The notes under the pieces were generated by a model. The model was given only the letters and a program-made list of their open reading frames with translations. It ran no database searches and had not been told where the DNA came from. A stretch of 9,970 nucleotides of DNA from an uncultured Lachnospiraceae bacterium (GTDB lineage: Bacteria; Bacillota; Clostridia; Lachnospirales; Lachnospiraceae): contig CAJUSJ010000118.1 in NCBI GenBank assembly GCA_910588865.1, positions 1-9,970 of the forward strand, given 5' to 3'. The position numbers and the translations under genes are program-made. This document shows, in pieces, positions 1 to 7,300 of the stretch (position 1 is the stretch's first letter; each line of letters starts with the position of its first letter).

Positions 1-11
1 AGTCATAAAGT

Positions 12-277
12 TTCCGTGCAGCCGGGGAGATAGCGGTGCCCTGTACCTGCAATCCGCTCTAGCAGGGGTGATGTCTCACCCCGGGCAGTTTACTGTGGAG
101 CTGCCCTGTGTAAGTGGCGATGACGTCTGGGTCTTGCGCAACAGAACTCTGTGAACCGTGTCAGGGCAGGAATGCAGCAGCACTAAGCGGAATCTTCTGT
201 GTGCCGCGAGGCAGCCTGGGCTGAGTTAACTGCGCAGGTAACGTCTGTGGTAGCTGTTCAAAGTGAGACGCACGGAA
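12..277 (+). ncRNA. scr: Signal recognition particle RNA, large bacterial type (scRNA, 6S-like)
   Basis: This is the RNA scaffold of the signal recognition particle, which with Ffh targets nascent membrane and secreted proteins to the membrane. The 5' part (about 22-70) carries the Alu-domain sequence GATAGCGGTGCCCTGTACC and closely resembles the B. subtilis scRNA as I remember it. The S-domain helix 8 hairpin is at about 159-182: stem GCA (166-168), GGAA tetraloop (169-172), stem TGC (173-175), then the conserved AGCAGCA asymmetric loop that binds the Ffh M domain. The ends are set by complementarity: TTCCGTGC (12-19) pairs with GCACGGAA (270-277), giving about 266 nt, the usual size for Gram-positive SRP RNA with an Alu domain. 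Its promoter lies outside the window. The exact mature ends are inferred from the pairing. Confidence 0.96.
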
Positions 278-291
278 TTTATATAGTCAGG

Positions 292-313
292 CAGCCAGAA
301 GGCTGTTTTTTTT
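292..313 (+). terminator. Intrinsic terminator of the SRP RNA gene
   Basis: The stem CAGCC (292-296) and GGCTG (301-305) encloses an AGAA loop and is followed directly by eight T residues (306-313). It lies 15 nt beyond the predicted 3' end of the SRP RNA, so it should release that transcript and separate it from the phosphofructokinase operon. Confidence 0.85.
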
Positions 314-468
314 ATGTACACGGGGCGGAAAGGAAATGTGGCCGTTTGCGCGGCCCCGCCCCGGCACGGCGAGTAGGGGGGAAACCTCCCCTACTCGATT
401 TACGGTTCACTCCGTGAAAGCTCACCCCGCTAAGCCCATGTTTTTTTCGCGCGGCAGGACATTTTCCC
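314..468. other. Gene-free spacer with consecutive GC-rich stem-loops
   Basis: I see no credible gene here. Three structures follow each other. First, CGGGGCGG (321-328) pairs with CCGCCCCG (356-363) and contains an inner hairpin GGCCG (340-344)/CGGCC (351-355). Second, a 12-bp stem with one G-U pair (370-381 with 386-397) closes on a 4-nt loop. Third, a small stem ACGG/CCGT (402-405/412-415) extends by a few outer pairs. None is followed directly by a T run, so they are not ordinary terminators. A T7 tract at 441-447 follows without a clear adjacent stem. The part before the promoter at 469 should be untranscribed unless the SRP RNA terminator is read through. A dispersed palindromic repeat is one possibility, which I cannot test. 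Confidence 0.6.
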
Positions 469-497
469 TTGCCCACGGAAAACCTTTGTATTATAAT
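469..497 (+). promoter_or_regulatory. Sigma-A type promoter of the pfk-dnaX-recR operon
   Basis: The -35 element TTGCCC (469-474) and a perfect -10 TATAAT (492-497) are separated by 17 nt, the optimal spacing for the housekeeping sigma factor. Transcription should start near 503-505, leaving a leader of about 30 nt before the phosphofructokinase start codon. No operator or riboswitch is evident in that short leader. Confidence 0.8.
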
Positions 498-532
498 GAC
501 AGAGAAATTAAACGGATGAAAGGACTGATGAA

Positions 533-1615
533 ATGATGAGAGTAGGAATGTTAACCAGCGGCGGAGACTGCCAGAGCCTGAACGCGACCATGCGGGGAGT
601 CGCGAAATCGTTGTACAGGATGTACGGCCAGGATGTGGAGATTATCGGTTTTGAAGACGGTTACAAGGGCTTGATCTATGCGGATTACCACATGATGAAG
701 CCATCGGATTTTTCCGGGATTCTTACAGAGGGAGGCACGATTCTTGGTACATCCCGACAGCCGTTTAAGCAGATGAGAACACCAGATAAAAACGGCCTTG
801 ACAAGGTTGAGGCTATGAAGCACACTTACAAGAAGCTGAAGCTGGAGTGCCTGGTGGTCTTAGGGGGCAATGGCAGCCAGAAGACTGCCAATCTGCTGAG
901 AGAGGAAGGATTAAACATCGTATCCCTTCCGAAAACCATTGACAATGACCTTTGGGGAACCGAGATGACCTTTGGGTTCCAGAGCGCGGTCAATGTGGCT
1001 ACCAATGCCATTGACTGTATTCACACCACGGCAGCATCCCATGGACGGGTGTTTATCGTGGAAGTCATGGGACACAAGGTGGGAGCCCTGACCCTTCACG
1101 CGGGGATTGCGGGAGGCGCGGACATCATCCTGATCCCTGAGATCCCTTATGACATCAACGTGGTTGTGGAAGCCTTAAAGGAGCGCAACCGAAAGGGCAA
1201 GCGTTTCTCCATCCTCGCAGTGGCGGAGGGCGCTATTTCCAAAGAAGACGCGAAGCTGACCAAAAAGGAATTGAAGGAAAAGAAGAAAAACGGTGTGGTA
1301 TACCCGTCGGTGGCATATGAGCTGGGAGCAAAGATAGAAGAGCTGACAGGACAGGAGGTCCGGGTCACGGTTCCGGGTCATATGCAGAGAGGCGGAGAGC
1401 CATGTCCTTATGACCGGGTTCTGTCCACAAGGGTAGGAGCCGCTGCCGCCAGACTGATCCAGGAGAAGACCTACGGATACATGGTGTGCATTAAGAACGG
1501 AGAGGTGGACAAAGTGCCCTTAGAGGAAGTGGCAGGGAAGCTTAAGACTGTGGATCCCGAATGCGCGATCATCAAGGAAGCCAAGCTTGTGGGGATCTGC
1601 TTTGGCGATGAATAG
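533..1615 (+). CDS. pfkA: 6-phosphofructokinase (PfkA family, clostridial type)
   Basis: A cytosolic glycolytic enzyme that phosphorylates fructose 6-phosphate to fructose 1,6-bisphosphate. Family motifs are clear over 360 residues: the N-terminal loop LTSGGDCQSLNA (7-18), the phosphoryl-donor loop GGNGS (111-115), the catalytic PKTIDND (133-139, with Asp137 the expected base), MGH (179-181) and the sugar-phosphate site GHMQRGG (282-288). Gly114 occupies the position that is Asp in PPi-dependent enzymes, which suggests ATP as donor. Lys134 (PKTIDND rather than PGTIDND) is shared with PPi-dependent and 'group III' enzymes, so donor identity is not certain. Asn113 replaces the usual metal-binding Asp of GGDGS. 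The start has two adjacent ATGs (533 and 536) behind AAAGGA (519-524), and either may be used. It is first in the operon, 35 nt before dnaX. Confidence 0.93.
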   Translation: MMRVGMLTSGGDCQSLNATMRGVAKSLYRMYGQDVEIIGFEDGYKGLIYADYHMMKPSDFSGILTEGGTILGTSRQPFKQMRTPDKNGLDKVEAMKHTYKKLKLECLVVLGGNGSQKTANLLREEGLNIVSLPKTIDNDLWGTEMTFGFQSAVNVATNAIDCIHTTAASHGRVFIVEVMGHKVGALTLHAGIAGGADIILIPEIPYDINVVVEALKERNRKGKRFSILAVAEGAISKEDAKLTKKELKEKKKNGVVYPSVAYELGAKIEELTGQEVRVTVPGHMQRGGEPCPYDRVLSTRVGAAAARLIQEKTYGYMVCIKNGEVDKVPLEEVAGKLKTVDPECAIIKEAKLVGICFGDE

Positions 1616-1650
1616 ATAAAAACCGTAACCATAAAGGCAGGAGGGCAACC

Positions 1651-3315
1651 ATGTCATACACGGCGCTGTACCGAAAATGGCGTCCATCAGGTTTTTCGGA
1701 TGTGAAAGGCCAGGACCACATTGTGCGGACCTTAAAAAATCAGATAACATCTCAGAGGATCGGTCATGCCTATCTGTTCTGCGGGACCAGGGGAACCGGC
1801 AAGACCAGCATTGCCAAGATCTTTGCCAGGGCGGTGAACTGTGAGAATCCCGAGGACGGGAGTCCATGCGGAAAGTGCCGGGCATGTATGAACATTGGTT
1901 TGGGGGCCTCTCTTAACGTGGTGGAGATCGACGCCGCTTCCAACAATGGTGTGGAGAACATCCGGGATATCCGGGAGCAGGTACAGTATCCGCCTACGGA
2001 AGGGAAATACAGGGTTTATATTATTGATGAAGTGCATATGCTGTCAACAGGTGCCTTTAACGCGCTTTTAAAGACCTTAGAGGAGCCCCCCTCCTATGTG
2101 ATTTTTATCCTGGCTACCACGGAAGTCCACAGGATTCCGATCACTGTGCTGTCCAGATGCCAGAGATATGATTTTAAGAGAATTACCATTCAGACCCTGA
2201 CAGACAGGCTGAAGGAGCTGTCCGAAGCGGAGAATATAGATGTGGAGGAAAAGGCTCTGAGCTATATTGCCAGGGTAGCGGACGGATCCATGCGGGACGC
2301 GCTGAGCCTTTTAGACCAGTGTGCCGCGTTTCATTTCGGAGAACGTCTTACTTACGAACATGTGCTGGATATCCTGGGGGCAGTGGACACCAGTATATTC
2401 AGCCAGATGTTCCGGGCCGTGGTCAAGAGAGAGACCACCCGGTGCGTTTACCAGTTAGAGGACCTGGTGATCCAGGGGAGAGAGCTTGGGCAGTTTGTGA
2501 CAGATTTTATCTGGTATATGAGAAATCTGCTTCTTATACAGACCGCGGACAATGGGGAAGATATGCTGGATATGTCCGCGGACAACAAAAAAGCCCTTGA
2601 AGAAGACGCGAAGCTTGCGGACGGGGAGACTCTTATAAGATATATCCGGGTATTCTCCGAGCTGTCCAACCAGATCCGCTATGCCAGCCAGAAGCGGGTT
2701 CTGATCGAGATAGCGCTGATAAAACTGACAAAACCACAGATGGAACACAGTTATGATTCCATCATTGAGAGATTGAATAAGATTGAAGAACAACTGGAGG
2801 AAGGGATTCCCGCGAGTCCGGTACCCCGGGGACCGGCGGTTTCCCTTCCAACTGACGCCGGTATTATGCCCGGAGAGGGCCAGGCGGCAGTAAGCCCGGC
2901 AGGGGCAACCCAGGCCGGCATGACAACAGGACAGACCCGGCCGCTGTCAGACCCCCCAAGGGAAGTATCCATTCCCAAGGCCCAGCTTGAGGATCTGCAG
3001 ATGATACGCAATGAGTGGGGCAAGATCATCCGGAGTCTTGGGGGAGTGATCCGGTCCAGTTTTCGGGATACCTTAGTGGAACCCAGCGGCGACAGCTGCC
3101 TGTGCGTGGTATTTGGCAACCCGGACAATTATGAGATTGGGCGGAGACCTACTATCATGGGAGAACTGGAGAATTATGTAAAGAACACCTACGGAAAAGA
3201 CATTTATTTTAAAACCCGTCTTTTGGGAAATGGAGAGCGGGCAGATACCATATATGTCAGCGATGAAGAATTGAAAAACCGTATCCACATGGATATTACA
3301 ATAGAAGATGAATGA
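1651..3315 (+). CDS. dnaX: DNA polymerase III subunits gamma and tau (clamp loader ATPase)
   Basis: The motor subunit of the sliding-clamp loader, which opens and places the beta clamp at primer ends and, as tau, links the loader to the polymerase. The AAA+ core shows Walker A GTRGTGKT (45-52), a zinc module (Cys64, Cys73, Cys76, Cys79), Walker B IIDE (124-127), sensor 1 region ILATTE (153-158) and the SRC arginine-finger motif (168-170). The helical collar domain runs to about residue 362. A Pro/Ala/Gly-rich linker (about 385-440) and a tau-type C-terminal domain (about 445-540) follow. At 554 residues the length is normal for Firmicutes. The RBS AGGAGGG (1639-1645) sits 5 nt before the ATG. 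A CCCCCCA tract in the linker could make a short gamma form by -1 frameshifting, which is described separately. Confidence 0.98.
   Translation: MSYTALYRKWRPSGFSDVKGQDHIVRTLKNQITSQRIGHAYLFCGTRGTGKTSIAKIFARAVNCENPEDGSPCGKCRACMNIGLGASLNVVEIDAASNNGVENIRDIREQVQYPPTEGKYRVYIIDEVHMLSTGAFNALLKTLEEPPSYVIFILATTEVHRIPITVLSRCQRYDFKRITIQTLTDRLKELSEAENIDVEEKALSYIARVADGSMRDALSLLDQCAAFHFGERLTYEHVLDILGAVDTSIFSQMFRAVVKRETTRCVYQLEDLVIQGRELGQFVTDFIWYMRNLLLIQTADNGEDMLDMSADNKKALEEDAKLADGETLIRYIRVFSELSNQIRYASQKRVLIEIALIKLTKPQMEHSYDSIIERLNKIEEQLEEGIPASPVPRGPAVSLPTDAGIMPGEGQAAVSPAGATQAGMTTGQTRPLSDPPREVSIPKAQLEDLQMIRNEWGKIIRSLGGVIRSSFRDTLVEPSGDSCLCVVFGNPDNYEIGRRPTIMGELENYVKNTYGKDIYFKTRLLGNGERADTIYVSDEELKNRIHMDITIEDE
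2952..2990 (+). promoter_or_regulatory. Possible -1 ribosomal frameshift site in dnaX
   Basis: In the reading frame the codons are GAC CCC CCA, so the heptamer C CCC CCA (2952-2958) has the X XXY YYZ phase needed for a -1 slip. A 5-bp hairpin GGGAA (2960-2964)/TTCCC (2972-2976) begins 1 nt later. A slip would add ten residues after Pro436 and stop at TGA 2988-2990, giving a product of about 446 residues that lacks the tau domain, much like gamma in E. coli. The hairpin is small and closer to the heptamer than is usual, so this may be chance in a GC-rich linker. Confidence 0.25.
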
Positions 3316-3336
3316 TGACAGACCAGGAGGAGCGAT

Positions 3337-3681
3337 ATGGCAAAGAGAGGCGGATTTCCCGGCGGGATGCCAGGAAATATGAATAATTTGATGAAACAGG
3401 CCCAGAAGATGCAGAGACAGATGGAGGAGACCACCAAGGAGCTGGAGAGCAAAGAATACACGGCTTCTTCCGGCGGCGGAGCGGTGACAGTGACTGTTTC
3501 GGGCAAGAAAGAAGTGACTGTCGTAAAGATCGCGCCAGAGGCAGTGGACCCTGATGATGTGGAGATGCTGGAGGATATGATCATGGCGGCTGTCAATGAG
3601 GCGTACCGGCAGATGGAGGATGCCTCCAACAGTGCCATGGCAAAGCTGACAGGCGGCCTTGGAGGAGGGTTTCCCTTCTGA
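3337..3681 (+). CDS. YbaB/EbfC nucleoid-associated DNA-binding protein
   Basis: A small dimeric protein that binds DNA and is encoded between dnaX and recR in most bacteria. All family features are visible in 114 residues: a Gly/Met-rich N-terminus (PGGMPGNMNNLMKQAQKMQR), a long amphipathic helix to about residue 38, a beta-sheet centre (GGGAVTVTVSGKKEV, 46-60), the VDPDDVEMLEDMI segment (70-82) that begins the C-terminal helix, and a Gly-rich tail. The RBS AGGAGG (3325-3330) is 6 nt before the ATG. The gene follows dnaX by 21 nt and precedes recR by 2 nt, so co-translation with recR is likely. Its exact role is poorly defined in the family, with effects on nucleoid structure and gene regulation reported. 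Confidence 0.95.
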   Translation: MAKRGGFPGGMPGNMNNLMKQAQKMQRQMEETTKELESKEYTASSGGGAVTVTVSGKKEVTVVKIAPEAVDPDDVEMLEDMIMAAVNEAYRQMEDASNSAMAKLTGGLGGGFPF

Positions 3682-3683
3682 CC

Positions 3684-4280
3684 ATGGACTACTACAGCAG
3701 CCAGATAACAAAATTGATTGAAGAATTGGCCAAACTTCCCGGGATCGGAACGAAATCAGCCCAGAGGCTCGCGTTTCATATCATCAATATGCCCGCGGAA
3801 CAGGTTCAGCGTTTGTCACACACCATAGTCAACGCCAAAGAGCAGGTACGCTACTGCCGGGAATGCTTTACGCTGACAGACCAGGAATTATGTCCTATTT
3901 GCGCCAGCGAGAAGCGGGATCACCAGATGATCATGGTGGTGGAGAATCCCAGAGATTTGGCGGCTTATGAGAAGACAGGCAAATACGAAGGGGTCTACCA
4001 TGTTCTCCACGGCGCCATTTCTCCCATGCTGGGCATCGGGCCGGGGGAGATCAAACTGAAAGAGCTGATGCAGCGGCTTCAGGGCAATGTGGAAGAGGTG
4101 ATCATTGCCACCAATTCCAGTCTGGAAGGAGAGACCACTGCCATGTATATCAGCAAACTGATAAAACCAACAGGAATTAAGGTCAGCCGGATCGCCAGCG
4201 GCGTTCCGGTGGGAGGAGATCTGGAATATATAGATGAAGTGACTTTGCTTCGGGCACTGGAGGGAAGAGTCCAGCTGTAA
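3684..4280 (+). CDS. recR: Recombination mediator protein RecR
   Basis: RecR works with RecO (and RecF) to load RecA onto SSB-coated single-stranded DNA at gaps, and forms a ring-shaped clamp around DNA. The 198 residues, the standard length, show the N-terminal helix-hairpin-helix LAKLPGIGTKSAQRLAFH (15-32), a four-cysteine zinc motif (Cys58, Cys61, Cys70, Cys73), and a Toprim domain with the acidic residue in VVEN (Glu87) and the HGAISPMLGIGP segment (109-120). The C-terminus VPVGGDLEYIDEVTLLRAL is highly conserved in RecR. The start ATG at 3684 lies 2 nt after the ybaB stop. A purine-rich GGAGGAGGG (3661-3669) inside the ybaB end can serve as a somewhat distant RBS. Confidence 0.98.
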   Translation: MDYYSSQITKLIEELAKLPGIGTKSAQRLAFHIINMPAEQVQRLSHTIVNAKEQVRYCRECFTLTDQELCPICASEKRDHQMIMVVENPRDLAAYEKTGKYEGVYHVLHGAISPMLGIGPGEIKLKELMQRLQGNVEEVIIATNSSLEGETTAMYISKLIKPTGIKVSRIASGVPVGGDLEYIDEVTLLRALEGRVQL

Positions 4281-4302
4281 TCGCGCCCTTGCCGGCGCTG
4301 AT

Positions 4303-4307
4303 GGAGG
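4303..4307 (+). promoter_or_regulatory. Ribosome binding site that fixes the start of the giant repeat protein
   Basis: GGAGG (4303-4307) lies 5 nt before the ATG at 4313. The frame is also open upstream to a TTG at 4289 and an ATG at 4301, but the first has no Shine-Dalgarno sequence and the second overlaps the GGAGG itself. The ATG at 4313 is therefore the preferred start. Confidence 0.75.
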
Positions 4308-4312
4308 AAACA

Positions 4313-7300
4313 ATGGATAAGTACGAGTTTAACATAAAAGTTGAACAGATAAGGAAACTGGTAGGTAAAAACGACTACGCGACAGCCATGAAGATCGCGG
4401 ATACCATCGACTGGAGAAGAGTGCGCAACGCGAATCTGCTGTCGATGATCTCCGAGGTATATGAAAAGAACAGAGAATACCAGGAAGCCAAGGAAGTTCT
4501 GCTCCTGGCGTTTGAGAGAGCGCCCATTGGAAAACGCCTTTTATACAAGCTGACAGAGCTGGCTCTGAGAGAGGGTAGCATCAGCGAAGCGGAGGACTAT
4601 TACAGGGAATTCTGCGATCTGTCTCCCGACGACACCAGACAGCATCTTCTGCGGTATATGCTATTAAAAGAGAAAAAAGCCCCCATGGACCAGATTATTC
4701 ATGCTCTGGAGCGCTATATTTCCACAGAGGTGGACGAAAAGTGGATGTACGAGCTGGCGGATCTCTACGCGAGGGCGGGACGGACCAGCGATTGTATCCA
4801 ACTGTGTGACAAGATGATCCTGATGTTCGGTGTGGGGGCTTATGTGGAGAAGGCTATGGAGCTGAAACAGAGATATGCTCCCCTGACCAGCTACCAGAAA
4901 GATCTGATCCAGAATCGGGATAAGTATGAGGAGAAGCTCCGGGCCGTAGAGGAAGGGTATGAGAACGGCACCATAAGGATACAGGATTACCAGGAACCGG
5001 GCAATACGGGATTTGGAGTTCAGGGAGCGGGGGCGGAGTCCTATGAAGCCAGTGGCTATGGCCAGCAATCAGCGGGTTATGGGGGCGAAAACAACAGCTA
5101 CGGTCAGCAACAGACGGCTTACGTTTCAGGAAACGACGGTTACGGCCAGCCCCAGGGCGGATATGTGTCCGGGAGCGACGGTTACGGCCAGCCCCAGGGC
5201 GGATATGTGCCCGGGAGTGACGGCTATGGTCACTCCCAGGGTGATTATATGTCAGGAAGCGACGGTTACAACCAGCCCCAGGGTGGATATATGTCCGGGA
5301 GTGACGGCTATGGTCACCCCCAGGGCAGTTATATGTCCGAAGCGGAAAGCTACCAGCAGCCGGAAGGCGGATATATGTCCGAAAGCGACGGCTACGGTCA
5401 GTCCCAGGGAGGATATGTGCCTGGGGCAGGAGACTATGGTCAGTCTCAGGGCGGTTACGCTTCCGGGGCAGGAGGCTACGGCCAGTCCCAGGGCGGTTAC
5501 GCTTCCGGGGCGGGAGACTATGGTCAGTCTCAGGGCGGTTACGCTTCCGGGGCGGGAGGCTATGGTCAGCCTCAGGGCGGTTACGCTTCCGGGGCGGGAG
5601 GCTATGGTCAGCCTCAGGGCGGTTACGCTTTTGAGGCGGATCCTTATGGTCAGTCTCAGGGCGGTTATGAACCTGGAGCGGGAAGCTATGGTCAGCCTCA
5701 GGACAGTTACGGGTCCGGAGGCTATAATCAGTCTCAGGCAGGTTATGTGCCAGCGGAAGGAGCATATGATCAGGCCGGGAGCGGCTATACATCTGAGGCG
5801 GGAGGCTACAGTCAGTCCCAGGATGGTTATATGTCGGGTAATCCGGCCTACGGTGATTCTCAGGGCGGTTATGATCAGTTCCAAGGCGGTTATATACCTG
5901 AAACTGATGGCTACGGCCAGTCCCAGGACGGTTATATTCATGGAGAGAGAGGCTATAGCCAGCAAACGGATAGCTATATGGAAGAGCAGCCGGTTCATGA
6001 TCCGTATCAGGGGAACTATATGCCTGAATCAGAGGGTTATGGCCGGTTCGGAAATGCCTATCCGGAAGAAGCCGAAAGCTATGGTTATCCCCAGAACGGT
6101 TATATGTCGGAAAACGGAGAGTATGATCAGCAGCAGGGCGGTTACGGCGGCTATGGTCAATCCCAGGCTGGTTATGGGTCAGCAAACAGGCCTCGCCAAA
6201 CAAAATCCGGTCACAGATCCAAAGGAGGCGGCTCTGGCAAGTCAGGGAATGGTTACAGGACCAGAAGCAGCCGCGGCCCTTCCGACGGCCGGTATATGGA
6301 AGAAAACGGAGCATATGGTTCCGCGGCGGACGGCTCCTATGGAGAGCAGCATTATTCCCAGGAAAACAGCAATTATGCCTATGAGGTTGACGAGGAACTG
6401 ATGGCAAACCTGCATCAGGCGGCCGCGGAAAAGGAACTGGCCGCGGAGATGTCTAAGATCTCCACAGAAGGCTATGTGGAGCGGGAACCTGGTTCCGGAA
6501 GGACAAAAGTATTCAGAGACAGGCATGGGATGGCGGTTGTCAAAAGAGCGGAAGAAAGAGAACAAGAAACCAAATACCATGACCGGGTCTACACTCCCCA
6601 TCATCTGATGATAGAGGCTAAAATACCTGAAACAGGATTCGAGACAGCGGTGGAGGTTCTGAAAAAGATCCATCAAAAGACAGGCGTCAACAATCAGGTG
6701 ATCAAGATTTCCGGAAGTAAACTGAGCAGGCGGGGAATTTTTAATGTTTCTGACAAACTCGCGGGAAAAGACTTGATCGTGGAGGAGGCCGGAGATTTAA
6801 GTCAGGAGGACCTGGAAGAGCTTCAGATGCTTTTGGAGCGGGATGAGACCGGCATGATCGTGGTGCTGATTGATAATCCGTTTCAGATGAAGGAGCTCCA
6901 TCAGCAGAATCCGGGATTTGTCAACCTGTTCCAGTGTATTGACGCGGACGGACAGAATATGGATGCCCTGGAAGCTCCGGAGGAGAGAGAAACCCAAGAA
7001 GAGACGGCAAAAGAACCAGCATTTGAGCCCGAGGAGCCTGTGGCGCGGGACCTGACGAAAGAGGACCAGGGCATTGCTTTGGAAAAACCGACGGCTGAGG
7101 CTGGAGATATGGATCAGACAGAAGAAGACCCCCCCTATGAGGAGAAGGACTCGTTTGAAGAAAATTTTGAAGATGAGGATATTTATCCTGACGAAACCGT
7201 TGATGAGCCTGGCTATGGCGAGGAATACGACGAAGCGTATGAAAACAGGGACGACGAAGAATACGACGAAGCGTATGAAGACGGGGACGACGAGGAATAT

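Noticed and set aside
199..536. Two short open frames (starting at 199 and 336) across the SRP RNA 3' part and the spacer
   Set aside because: The first lies within the SRP RNA and its terminator. The second crosses the pfk promoter. Neither has a credible RBS or protein-like composition.
2587..2593. AAAAAAG in dnaX, the same heptamer that causes frameshifting in E. coli dnaX
   Set aside because: Here it is read as AAC AAA AAA GCC, so the phase is AAA AAA G rather than A AAA AAG. It also lies in the collar domain, upstream of the linker where a gamma form would be expected to end.
5013..6401. A 462-codon plus-strand open frame overlapping the repeat array in another frame
   Set aside because: Same cause: periodic repeats keep alternative frames open. 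The predicted protein is a monotonous Arg/Met/Val/Thr mix with no independent start signal.
4854..6407. A 517-codon open frame on the minus strand, antisense to the YGQ repeats, rich in Arg, His, Pro and Asn
   Set aside because: It exists because a 42-bp repeat without a stop in that frame extends the open stretch. It has no RBS, an implausible composition and no domain, while the plus-strand frame has TPR and AAA-like domains, a good RBS and operon spacing.
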